Shown: positions 1 to 11,600 of the stretch, one piece after another
Numbering within the stretch: position 1 is the stretch's first letter
How the letters are laid out: each line of letters opens with the position of its first letter
DNA from: Meconema thalassinum
Taxonomy: Eukaryota > Arthropoda > Insecta > Orthoptera > Tettigoniidae
Direction of reading: 5' to 3'
Assembly (NCBI GenBank): GCA_946902985.2
Contig: OX336395.1
Span: 12,440,708 to 12,504,707, forward strand
Length of the DNA stretch: 64,000 nt
The notes under the pieces: generated by a model
The model's input: only the letters and a program-made list of their open reading frames with translations
Database searches by the model: none
What the model was told of the DNA's origin: nothing
Position numbers and translations under genes: made by a program

Positions 1-320
1 ATGTTTGCTAAGCCAACACACGTGTTGTACATAGCGCACAGTCTAGATCCCATCCTCCTGGCCTCAAGTGGTTCCCCCATACGTTTGCTAAGCCACCACA
101 CGTGTTGTACATAGCGCAGTCTAGATTCCATCCTCCTGGCCTCAAGTGGTTCCCCCATACGTTTGCTAAGCCACCACACGTGTTATACATAGTGCAGAGT
201 CTAGATTCCATCCCCCTGGCCTCAAGTGGTTCCCCCATACGTTTTCTAAGCCACCACACTTGTTGTACATAGCGCACAGTCTAGATTCCATCCTCCTAGC
301 CTCAAGTGGTTCCCCCATAT

Positions 321-400
321 GTTTGCTAAGCCACCACACGTGTTGTACATAGCGCACAGTCTAGATTCCATCCTCCTGGCCTCAAGTGGTTCCCCCATAT
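321..400 (+). repeat. Representative consensus monomer (80 bp)
   Basis: This copy shows the commonest base at each position as judged by eye. Monomer phase is taken from GTTTGCTAAG. Landmarks are CACGTG at 337-342, TGTACA at 344-349, CpG at 353-354, TCTAGA (XbaI site) at 360-365, CAAGTG at 383-388, a run of five C at 392-396 and CATATG at 396-401, spanning into the next copy. Composition is 17 A, 26 C, 15 G and 22 T. The sequence around CACGTG at 333-346 is a 14-bp dyad with six of seven pairs matching. Stops on both strands, combined with a period of 80, close every reading frame within about three monomers. Confidence 0.95.
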
Positions 401-1361
401 GTTTGCTAAGCCAACACACGTGTTGTACATAGCGCACAGTCTAGATTACATCCTCCTGGCCTCAAGTGGTTCCCCCATTCGTTTGCTAAGCCACCACACA
501 TGTTGTACATAGCGCACAGTCTAGATTCCATCCTCCTGGCCTCAAGTGGTTCCCCCATATGTTTGCTAAGCTATCACACGTGTTGTACATAGCGCACAGT
601 CTAGATCCCATCCTCCTGGCCTCAAGTGGTTCCCCCATATGTTTGCTAAGCCACCACACGCGTTGTACATAGCGCACAGTCTAGATTCCATCCTCCTGGC
701 CTCAAGTGGTTCACCCATATGTTTGCTAGGCTACCATACGTGTTGTACATAGCGCACAGTCTAGATTCCATCCTCCTGGCCTCAAGTGGTTCCCCCATAC
801 TTTTGCTAAGCCACCACACATGTTGTGCATAGCGCACCGTCTAGATTCCATCCTCCTGGCCTCAAGTGGTTCCCCCATATGTTTGCTAAGCCACCACACA
901 TGTTGTGCATAGCGCACAGTCTAGATTCCATCCTCCTGGCCTCATGTGGTTCCCACATACGTTTGCTAAGCCACCACACATGTTGTGCATAGCGCACCGT
1001 CTAGATTCCATCCTCCTGGCCTCAAGTGGTTCCCCCATATGTTTGCTAAGCCTTCACACGTGTTTGTACATAGCGCACAGTCTAGATTCCATCCTCCTGG
1101 CCTCAAGTGGTTCCCCCATATGTTTGCTAAGCCACCACACGTGTTGTACATAGCGCACAGTCTAGATTCCATCCTCCTGGCATCATGTGGTTCCCCCATA
1201 CGTATGCTAAGTCACCACACGTGTTGTACATAGCGCACAGTCTAGATTCCATCCTCCTTGCCTCAAGTGGTTCCCCCATAAGTTTGCTAAGCCACCTCAC
1301 ATGTTGTACATAGCGCACAGTCTAGATTCCATCCCCCTGGTTTCATGTGGTTCCCCTATAT

Positions 1362-2319
1362 ATTTGCTAAGCCACCACACGTGTTGTACATAGCGCACAG
1401 TCTAGATTCCATCCTCCTGGCCTCAAGTGGTTCATCCATACGTTTGCTAAGCCACCACACGTGTTGTACATAGCGCACAGTCTAGATTCCATCCTCCTGG
1501 CCTCAAGTGGTTCCCCCATATGTTTGCTAAGGCATCACACGTGTTGTACATAGCGCACAGTCTAGATTCCATCCTTCTGGCCTCAAGTGGTTCCCCCATG
1601 CGTTTGCTAAGCCACCACACGTGTTGTACATAGCGCACAGTCTAGATTCCATCCTCCTGGCCTCAAGTGGTTCCCCCATACGTTTGCTAAGCCATCACAC
1701 GTGTTGTACATAGCGCACAGTCTAGATTACATCCTCCTGGCCTCAAGTGGTTCCCCATACGTTTGCTAAGCCACCACACGTGTTGTACATAGCGCACAGT
1801 CTAGATTCCATCCTCCTGGCCTCAAGTGGTTCCCCCATATGTTTGCTAAGCCATCACACGTGTTGTACATAGCGCACAGTCTAGATTCCATCCTCCTGGC
1901 CTCAGTTGGTTCCCCCATATGTTTGCTATGCCACCACACGTGTTGTACATAGCGCACAGTCTACGTTCCATCCTCCTGGCCTCAAGTTGTTCCCCCATAT
2001 GTTTGCTATGCCTTCACACGTGTTGTACATAGCGCACAGTCTAGATTCCATCCTCCTGGCCTCAAGTGGTTCCCCCATACTTTTGCTAAGCCACCACACA
2101 TATTGTACATAGCGCAAGTCTAGATTCCATCCTCCTGGCCTCATGTGGTTCCCCCATATGTTTGCTAAGCCACCACACGTGTTGTACATAGAGCACAGCC
2201 TAGATTCCATCCTCCTGGCCTCAAGTGGTTCCCCCATACTTTTGCTAAGCCACCACACATGTTGTACATAGCGCACAGTCTAGATTCCATCCTCCTGGCC
2301 TCACGTGGTTCCCCCATAT
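1362..2319 (+). repeat. Internal 12-monomer subrepeat, copy a
   Basis: These are monomers 18-29 of HOR-A copy 1. They correspond one to one with monomers 30-41 at 2320-3276, at an offset of 957-958 bp. Shared marks include the TTCATCC end of the first monomer, the AAGGCATC monomer, TATGCCACC monomers, and the 79-bp monomer with GCGCAAGTCT. The two halves differ at many sites, so this duplication is older than the 4,312-bp unit that carries it. Confidence 0.85.
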
Positions 2320-3276
2320 GTTTGCTAAGCCACCACACGTGTTGTACATAGCGCACAATCTAGATTCCATCCTCCTGGCCTCAAGTGCTTCATCCATACG
2401 TTTGCTAAGCCACCACACGTGTTGTACATAGCGCACAGTCTAGATTCCATCCTCCTGGCCTCAAGTGGTTCCCCATATGTTTGCTAAGGCATCACACGTG
2501 TTGTACATAGCGCACAGTCTAGATTCCATCCTTCTGGCCTCAAGTGGTTCCCCCATACGTTTGCTAAGCCACCACACGTGTTGTACATAGCGCACAGTCT
2601 AGATTCCATCCTCCTGGCCTCAAGTGGTTCCCCCATACGTTGGCTAAGCCATCACACGTGTTGTACATAGCGCACAGTCTAGATTACATCCTCCTGGCCT
2701 CAAGTGGTTCCCCATACGTTTGCTAAGCCACCACACGTGTTGTACATAGCGCACAGTCTAGATTCCATCCTCCTGGCCTCAAGTGGTTCCCCCATATGTT
2801 TGCTAAGCCATCACACGTGTTGTACATAGCGCTCAGTCTAGATTCCATCCTCCTGGCCTCAGTTGGTTCCCCCATATGTTTGCTATGCCACCACACGTGT
2901 TGTACATAGCGCACAGTCTAGGTTCCATCCTCCAGTCCTCAAGTTGTTCCCCCATATGTTTGCTAAGCCATCACACGTGTTGTACATAGCGCACAGTCTA
3001 GATTCCATCCTCCTGGCCTCAAGTGGTTCCCCCATAATTTTGCTAAGCCCCCACACATGTTGTACATAGCGCAAGTCTAGATTCCATCCTCCTGGCCTCA
3101 AGTGGTTCCCCCATATGTTTGCTAAGCCACCACACGTGTTGTACATAGCGCACAGTCTAGATTCCATCCTCCTGGCCTCAAGTGGTTCCCCCATACTTTT
3201 GCTAAGCCACCACACATGTTGTACATAGCGCACAGTCTAGATTCCATCCTCCTGGCCTCACGTGGTTCCCCCATAT
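2320..3276 (+). repeat. Internal 12-monomer subrepeat, copy b
   Basis: These are monomers 30-41 of HOR-A, the diverged partner of 1362-2319. It differs by marks such as GTTGGCT at 2639, GCGCTCAG in the monomer starting 2798, and CCAGTCCTC in the monomer starting 2878. The pairing ends at monomer 42, whose TTACCCC ending has no counterpart at the equivalent place in the first copy. Confidence 0.85.
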
Positions 3277-3596
3277 GTTTGCTAAGCCACCACACGTGTT
3301 GTACATAGCGCACAGTCTAGATTCCATCCTCCTGGCCTCAAGTGGTTACCCCATACGTTTGCTAAGCCACCACACGTGTTATACATAGTGCAGAGTCTAG
3401 ATTCCATCCCCCTGGCCTCAAGTGGTTCCCCCATACGTTTTCTAAGCCACCACACTTGTTGTACATAGCGCACAGTCTAGATTCCATCCTTCTAGCCTCA
3501 AGTGGTTCCCCCATATGTTTGCTAAGCCACCACACGTGTTGTACATAGCGCACAGTCTAGATTCCATCCTCCTGGCCTCACGTGGTTCCCCCATAT

Positions 3597-4314
3597 GTTT
3601 GCTAAGCCAACACACGTGTTGTACATAGCGCACAGTCTAGATTCCATCCTCCTGGCCTCAAGTGGTTCCCCCATACGTTTGCTAAGCCACCACACGTGTT
3701 GTACATAGCGCAGTCTAGATTCCATCCTCCTGGCCTCAAGTGGTTCCCCCATACGTTTGCTAAGCCGCCACACGTGTTATACATAGTGCAGAGTCTAGAT
3801 TCCTTCCCCCTGGCCTCAAGTGGTTCCGCCATACGTTTTCTATGCCACCACACTTGTTGTACATAGCGCACAGTCTAGATTCCATCCTCCTAGCCTCAAG
3901 TGGTTCCCCCATATGTTTGCTAAGCCACCACACGTGTTGTACATAGCGCACAGTCTAGATTCCATCCTCCTGGCCTCAAGTGGTTCCCCCATATGTTTGC
4001 TAAGCCAACACACGTGTTGTACATAGCGCACAGTCTAGATTACATCCTCCTGGCCTCAAGTTGTTCCCCCATTCGTTTGCTAAGCCACCACACATGTTGT
4101 ACATAGCGCACAGTCTAGATTCCATCCTCCTGGCCTCAAGTGGTTCCCCCATATGTTTGCTAAGCTATCACACGTGTTGTACATAGCGCACAGTCTAGAT
4201 TCCATCCTCCTGGCCTCAAGTGGTTCCCCCATATGTTTGCTAAGCCACCACACGTGTTGTACATAGCGCACAGTCTAGATTCCATCCTCCTGGCCTCACG
4301 TGGTTCCCCCATAT
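3597..4314 (+). repeat. 718-bp end block of HOR-A resembling its start
   Basis: Monomers 46-54 match monomers 1-9 of the next unit at offset 718: the CCAACACACG monomer, the 78-bp monomer lacking two bases before AGTCTAG, the GTTATACATAGTGCAGAG monomer, the GTTTTCT monomer with CACTTG, and the CTATCACACG monomer. Monomers 43-47 (3357-3754) and 48-52 (3755-4154) are a further five-monomer duplication. The unit boundary therefore lies inside an older tandem repeat. Confidence 0.8.
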
Positions 4315-7300
4315 GTTTGCTAAGCCAACACACGTGTTGTACATAGCGCACAGTCTAGATCCCATCCTCCTGGCCTCAAGTGGTTCCCCCATACGTTTGC
4401 TAAGCCACCACACGTGTTGTACATAGCGCAGTCTAGATTCCATCCTCCTGGCCTCAAGTGGTTCCCCCATACGTTTGCTAAGCCACCACACGTGTTATAC
4501 ATAGTGCAGAGTCTAGATTCCATCCCCCTGGCCTCAAGTGGTTCCCCCATACGTTTTCTAAGCCACCACACTTGTTGTACATAGCGCACAGTCTAGATTC
4601 CATCCTCCTAGCCTCAAGTGGTTCCCCCATATGTTTGCTAAGCCACCACACGTGTTGTACATAGCGCACAGTCTAGATTCCATCCTCCTGGCCTCAAGTG
4701 GTTCCCCCATATGTTTGCTAAGCCAACACACGTGTTGTACATAGCGCACAGTCTAGATTACATCCTCCTGGCCTCAAGTGGTTCCCCCATTCGTTTGCTA
4801 AGCCACCACACATGTTGTACATAGCGCACAGTCTAGATTCCATCCTCCTGGCCTCAAGTGGTTCCCCCATATGTTTGCTAAGCTATCACACGTGTTGTAC
4901 ATAGCGCACAGTCTAGATCCCATCCTCCTGGCCTCAAGTGGTTCCCCCATATGTTTGCTAAGCCACCACACGCGTTGTACATAGCGCACAGTCTAGATTC
5001 CATCCTCCTGGCCTCAAGTGGTTCACCCATATGTTTGCTAGGCTACCATACGTGTTGTACATAGCGCACAGTCTAGATTCCATCCTCCTGGCCTCAAGTG
5101 GTTCCCCCATACTTTTGCTAAGCCACCACACATGTTGTGCATAGCGCACCGTCTAGATTCCATCCTCCTGGCCTCAAGTGGTTCCCCCATATGTTTGCTA
5201 AGCCACCACACATGTTGTGCATAGCGCACAGTCTAGATTCCATCCTCCTGGCCTCATGTGGTTCCCACATACGTTTGCTAAGCCACCACACATGTTGTGC
5301 ATAGCGCACCGTCTAGATTCCATCCTCCTGGCCTCAAGTGGTTCCCCCATATGTTTGCTAAGCCTTCACACGTGTTTGTACATAGCGCACAGTCTAGATT
5401 CCATCCTCCTGGCCTCAAGTGGTTCCCCCATATGTTTGCTAAGCCACCACACGTGTTGTACATAGCGCACAGTCTAGATTCCATCCTCCTGGCATCATGT
5501 GGTTCCCCCATACGTATGCTAAGTCACCACACGTGTTGTACATAGCGCACAGTCTAGATTCCATCCTCCTTGCCTCAAGTGGTTCCCCCATAAGTTTGCT
5601 AAGCCACCTCACATGTTGTACATAGCGCACAGTCTAGATTCCATCCCCCTGGTTTCATGTGGTTCCCCTATATATTTGCTAAGCCACCACACGTGTTGTA
5701 CATAGCGCACAGTCTAGATTCCATCCTCCTGGCCTCAAGTGGTTCATCCATACGTTTGCTAAGCCACCACACGTGTTGTACATAGCGCACAGTCTAGATT
5801 CCATCCTCCTGGCCTCAAGTGGTTCCCCCATATGTTTGCTAAGGCATCACACGTGTTGTACATAGCGCACAGTCTAGATTCCATCCTTCTGGCCTCAAGT
5901 GGTTCCCCCATGCGTTTGCTAAGCCACCACACGTGTTGTACATAGCGCACAGTCTAGATTCCATCCTCCTGGCCTCAAGTGGTTCCCCCATACGTTTGCT
6001 AAGCCATCACACGTGTTGTACATAGCGCACAGTCTAGATTACATCCTCCTGGCCTCAAGTGGTTCCCCATACGTTTGCTAAGCCACCACACGTGTTGTAC
6101 ATAGCGCACAGTCTAGATTCCATCCTCCTGGCCTCAAGTGGTTCCCCCATATGTTTGCTAAGCCATCACACGTGTTGTACATAGCGCACAGTCTAGATTC
6201 CATCCTCCTGGCCTCAGTTGGTTCCCCCATATGTTTGCTATGCCACCACACGTGTTGTACATAGCGCACAGTCTACGTTCCATCCTCCTGGCCTCAAGTT
6301 GTTCCCCCATATGTTTGCTATGCCTTCACACGTGTTGTACATAGCGCACAGTCTAGATTCCATCCTCCTGGCCTCAAGTGGTTCCCCCATACTTTTGCTA
6401 AGCCACCACACATATTGTACATAGCGCAAGTCTAGATTCCATCCTCCTGGCCTCATGTGGTTCCCCCATATGTTTGCTAAGCCACCACACGTGTTGTACA
6501 TAGAGCACAGCCTAGATTCCATCCTCCTGGCCTCAAGTGGTTCCCCCATACTTTTGCTAAGCCACCACACATGTTGTACATAGCGCACAGTCTAGATTCC
6601 ATCCTCCTGGCCTCACGTGGTTCCCCCATATGTTTGCTAAGCCACCACACGTGTTGTACATAGCGCACAATCTAGATTCCATCCTCCTGGCCTCAAGTGC
6701 TTCATCCATACGTTTGCTAAGCCACCACACGTGTTGTACATAGCGCACAGTCTAGATTCCATCCTCCTGGCCTCAAGTGGTTCCCCATATGTTTGCTAAG
6801 GCATCACACGTGTTGTACATAGCGCACAGTCTAGATTCCATCCTTCTGGCCTCAAGTGGTTCCCCCATACGTTTGCTAAGCCACCACACGTGTTGTACAT
6901 AGCGCACAGTCTAGATTCCATCCTCCTGGCCTCAAGTGGTTCCCCCATACGTTGGCTAAGCCATCACACGTGTTGTACATAGCGCACAGTCTAGATTACA
7001 TCCTCCTGGCCTCAAGTGGTTCCCCATACGTTTGCTAAGCCACCACACGTGTTGTACATAGCGCACAGTCTAGATTCCATCCTCCTGGCCTCAAGTGGTT
7101 CCCCCATATGTTTGCTAAGCCATCACACGTGTTGTACATAGCGCTCAGTCTAGATTCCATCCTCCTGGCCTCAGTTGGTTCCCCCATATGTTTGCTATGC
7201 CACCACACGTGTTGTACATAGCGCACAGTCTAGGTTCCATCCTCCAGTCCTCAAGTTGTTCCCCCATATGTTTGCTAAGCCATCACACGTGTTGTACATA

Positions 7301-8626
7301 GCGCACAGTCTAGATTCCATCCTCCTGGCCTCAAGTGGTTCCCCCATAATTTTGCTAAGCCCCCACACATGTTGTACATAGCGCAAGTCTAGATTCCATC
7401 CTCCTGGCCTCAAGTGGTTCCCCCATATGTTTGCTAAGCCACCACACGTGTTGTACATAGCGCACAGTCTAGATTCCATCCTCCTGGCCTCAAGTGGTTC
7501 CCCCATACTTTTGCTAAGCCACCACACATGTTGTACATAGCGCACAGTCTAGATTCCATCCTCCTGGCCTCACGTGGTTCCCCCATATGTTTGCTAAGCC
7601 ACCACACGTGTTGTACATAGCGCACAGTCTAGATTCCATCCTCCTGGCCTCAAGTGGTTACCCCATACGTTTGCTAAGCCACCACACGTGTTATACATAG
7701 TGCAGAGTCTAGATTCCATCCCCCTGGCCTCAAGTGGTTCCCCCATACGTTTTCTAAGCCACCACACTTGTTGTACATAGCGCACAGTCTAGATTCCATC
7801 CTTCTAGCCTCAAGTGGTTCCCCCATATGTTTGCTAAGCCACCACACGTGTTGTACATAGCGCACAGTCTAGATTCCATCCTCCTGGCCTCACGTGGTTC
7901 CCCCATATGTTTGCTAAGCCAACACACGTGTTGTACATAGCGCACAGTCTAGATTCCATCCTCCTGGCCTCAAGTGGTTCCCCCATACGTTTGCTAAGCC
8001 ACCACACGTGTTGTACATAGCGCAGTCTAGATTCCATCCTCCTGGCCTCAAGTGGTTCCCCCATACGTTTGCTAAGCCGCCACACGTGTTATACATAGTG
8101 CAGAGTCTAGATTCCTTCCCCCTGGCCTCAAGTGGTTCCGCCATACGTTTTCTATGCCACCACACTTGTTGTACATAGCGCACAGTCTAGATTCCATCCT
8201 CCTAGCCTCAAGTGGTTCCCCCATATGTTTGCTAAGCCACCACACGTGTTGTACATAGCGCACAGTCTAGATTCCATCCTCCTGGCCTCAAGTGGTTCCC
8301 CCATATGTTTGCTAAGCCAACACACGTGTTGTACATAGCGCACAGTCTAGATTACATCCTCCTGGCCTCAAGTTGTTCCCCCATTCGTTTGCTAAGCCAC
8401 CACACATGTTGTACATAGCGCACAGTCTAGATTCCATCCTCCTGGCCTCAAGTGGTTCCCCCATATGTTTGCTAAGCTATCACACGTGTTGTACATAGCG
8501 CACAGTCTAGATTCCATCCTCCTGGCCTCAAGTGGTTCCCCCATATGTTTGCTAAGCCACCACACGTGTTGTACATAGCGCACAGTCTAGATTCCATCCT
8601 CCTGGCCTCACGTGGTTCCCCCATAT
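4315..8626 (+). repeat. HOR-A copy 2 (54 monomers, 4,312 bp)
   Basis: This is the same series of variant monomers as copy 1, shifted by 4,312. All length-variant landmarks recur, for example the 81-bp monomer at 5353-5433. I noticed no substitution separating it from copy 1, but I did not align every base. Such identity means very recent amplification, active homogenisation, or an assembly that reused one consensus. Confidence 0.95.
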
Positions 8627-11600
8627 GTTTGCTAAGCCAACACACGTGTTGTACATAGCGCACAGTCTAGATCCCATCCTCCTGGCCTCAAGTGGTTCCC
8701 CCATACGTTTGCTAAGCCACCACACGTGTTGTACATAGCGCAGTCTAGATTCCATCCTCCTGGCCTCAAGTGGTTCCCCCATACGTTTGCTAAGCCACCA
8801 CACGTGTTATACATAGTGCAGAGTCTAGATTCCATCCCCCTGGCCTCAAGTGGTTCCCCCATACGTTTTCTAAGCCACCACACTTGTTGTACATAGCGCA
8901 CAGTCTAGATTCCATCCTCCTAGCCTCAAGTGGTTCCCCCATATGTTTGCTAAGCCACCACACGTGTTGTACATAGCGCACAGTCTAGATTCCATCCTCC
9001 TGGCCTCAAGTGGTTCCCCCATATGTTTGCTAAGCCAACACACGTGTTGTACATAGCGCACAGTCTAGATTACATCCTCCTGGCCTCAAGTGGTTCCCCC
9101 ATTCGTTTGCTAAGCCACCACACATGTTGTACATAGCGCACAGTCTAGATTCCATCCTCCTGGCCTCAAGTGGTTCCCCCATATGTTTGCTAAGCTATCA
9201 CACGTGTTGTACATAGCGCACAGTCTAGATCCCATCCTCCTGGCCTCAAGTGGTTCCCCCATATGTTTGCTAAGCCACCACACGCGTTGTACATAGCGCA
9301 CAGTCTAGATTCCATCCTCCTGGCCTCAAGTGGTTCACCCATATGTTTGCTAGGCTACCATACGTGTTGTACATAGCGCACAGTCTAGATTCCATCCTCC
9401 TGGCCTCAAGTGGTTCCCCCATACTTTTGCTAAGCCACCACACATGTTGTGCATAGCGCACCGTCTAGATTCCATCCTCCTGGCCTCAAGTGGTTCCCCC
9501 ATATGTTTGCTAAGCCACCACACATGTTGTGCATAGCGCACAGTCTAGATTCCATCCTCCTGGCCTCATGTGGTTCCCACATACGTTTGCTAAGCCACCA
9601 CACATGTTGTGCATAGCGCACCGTCTAGATTCCATCCTCCTGGCCTCAAGTGGTTCCCCCATATGTTTGCTAAGCCTTCACACGTGTTTGTACATAGCGC
9701 ACAGTCTAGATTCCATCCTCCTGGCCTCAAGTGGTTCCCCCATATGTTTGCTAAGCCACCACACGTGTTGTACATAGCGCACAGTCTAGATTCCATCCTC
9801 CTGGCATCATGTGGTTCCCCCATACGTATGCTAAGTCACCACACGTGTTGTACATAGCGCACAGTCTAGATTCCATCCTCCTTGCCTCAAGTGGTTCCCC
9901 CATAAGTTTGCTAAGCCACCTCACATGTTGTACATAGCGCACAGTCTAGATTCCATCCCCCTGGTTTCATGTGGTTCCCCTATATATTTGCTAAGCCACC
10001 ACACGTGTTGTACATAGCGCACAGTCTAGATTCCATCCTCCTGGCCTCAAGTGGTTCATCCATACGTTTGCTAAGCCACCACACGTGTTGTACATAGCGC
10101 ACAGTCTAGATTCCATCCTCCTGGCCTCAAGTGGTTCCCCCATATGTTTGCTAAGGCATCACACGTGTTGTACATAGCGCACAGTCTAGATTCCATCCTT
10201 CTGGCCTCAAGTGGTTCCCCCATGCGTTTGCTAAGCCACCACACGTGTTGTACATAGCGCACAGTCTAGATTCCATCCTCCTGGCCTCAAGTGGTTCCCC
10301 CATACGTTTGCTAAGCCATCACACGTGTTGTACATAGCGCACAGTCTAGATTACATCCTCCTGGCCTCAAGTGGTTCCCCATACGTTTGCTAAGCCACCA
10401 CACGTGTTGTACATAGCGCACAGTCTAGATTCCATCCTCCTGGCCTCAAGTGGTTCCCCCATATGTTTGCTAAGCCATCACACGTGTTGTACATAGCGCA
10501 CAGTCTAGATTCCATCCTCCTGGCCTCAGTTGGTTCCCCCATATGTTTGCTATGCCACCACACGTGTTGTACATAGCGCACAGTCTACGTTCCATCCTCC
10601 TGGCCTCAAGTTGTTCCCCCATATGTTTGCTATGCCTTCACACGTGTTGTACATAGCGCACAGTCTAGATTCCATCCTCCTGGCCTCAAGTGGTTCCCCC
10701 ATACTTTTGCTAAGCCACCACACATATTGTACATAGCGCAAGTCTAGATTCCATCCTCCTGGCCTCATGTGGTTCCCCCATATGTTTGCTAAGCCACCAC
10801 ACGTGTTGTACATAGAGCACAGCCTAGATTCCATCCTCCTGGCCTCAAGTGGTTCCCCCATACTTTTGCTAAGCCACCACACATGTTGTACATAGCGCAC
10901 AGTCTAGATTCCATCCTCCTGGCCTCACGTGGTTCCCCCATATGTTTGCTAAGCCACCACACGTGTTGTACATAGCGCACAATCTAGATTCCATCCTCCT
11001 GGCCTCAAGTGCTTCATCCATACGTTTGCTAAGCCACCACACGTGTTGTACATAGCGCACAGTCTAGATTCCATCCTCCTGGCCTCAAGTGGTTCCCCAT
11101 ATGTTTGCTAAGGCATCACACGTGTTGTACATAGCGCACAGTCTAGATTCCATCCTTCTGGCCTCAAGTGGTTCCCCCATACGTTTGCTAAGCCACCACA
11201 CGTGTTGTACATAGCGCACAGTCTAGATTCCATCCTCCTGGCCTCAAGTGGTTCCCCCATACGTTGGCTAAGCCATCACACGTGTTGTACATAGCGCACA
11301 GTCTAGATTACATCCTCCTGGCCTCAAGTGGTTCCCCATACGTTTGCTAAGCCACCACACGTGTTGTACATAGCGCACAGTCTAGATTCCATCCTCCTGG
11401 CCTCAAGTGGTTCCCCCATATGTTTGCTAAGCCATCACACGTGTTGTACATAGCGCTCAGTCTAGATTCCATCCTCCTGGCCTCAGTTGGTTCCCCCATA
11501 TGTTTGCTATGCCACCACACGTGTTGTACATAGCGCACAGTCTAGGTTCCATCCTCCAGTCCTCAAGTTGTTCCCCCATATGTTTGCTAAGCCATCACAC

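Larger units (their letters stand above)
3..4314 (+). repeat. HOR-A copy 1 (54 monomers, 4,312 bp)
   Basis: I walked this unit monomer by monomer: 54 copies, of which eight deviate from 80 bp. These are 78 bp at 83-160 and 3677-3754, 81 bp at 1041-1121, and 79 bp at 1682-1760, 2081-2159, 2400-2478, 2639-2717 and 3038-3116. The sum is exactly 4,312 bp, and the same order restarts at 4315. The unit is itself composite: 12 monomers are tandemly duplicated inside it, and its last nine monomers resemble its first nine. Confidence 0.95.

Noticed and set aside
369..388. Alu-like word on the minus strand (CACTTGAGGCCAGGAG)
   Set aside because: The similarity is about 16 bp and does not extend on either side; there is no Alu body, poly(A) or target-site duplication.
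311..401. RNA polymerase III promoter or tRNA-derived repeat (minus strand has TGGCTTAGCAAA, close to an A box; plus strand has GGTTCCCCCAT, weakly like a B box)
   Set aside because: The two elements lie on opposite strands, the B-box match is poor, and no tRNA fold or terminator follows. This is a chance match multiplied by tandem repetition.
1352..1370. TATA-box-like strings (CTATATATTTG here; GTATATAGC in monomers such as 13,176)
   Set aside because: They are one-base variants of the monomer with no initiator, downstream gene or conserved spacing, so there is no support for a promoter.
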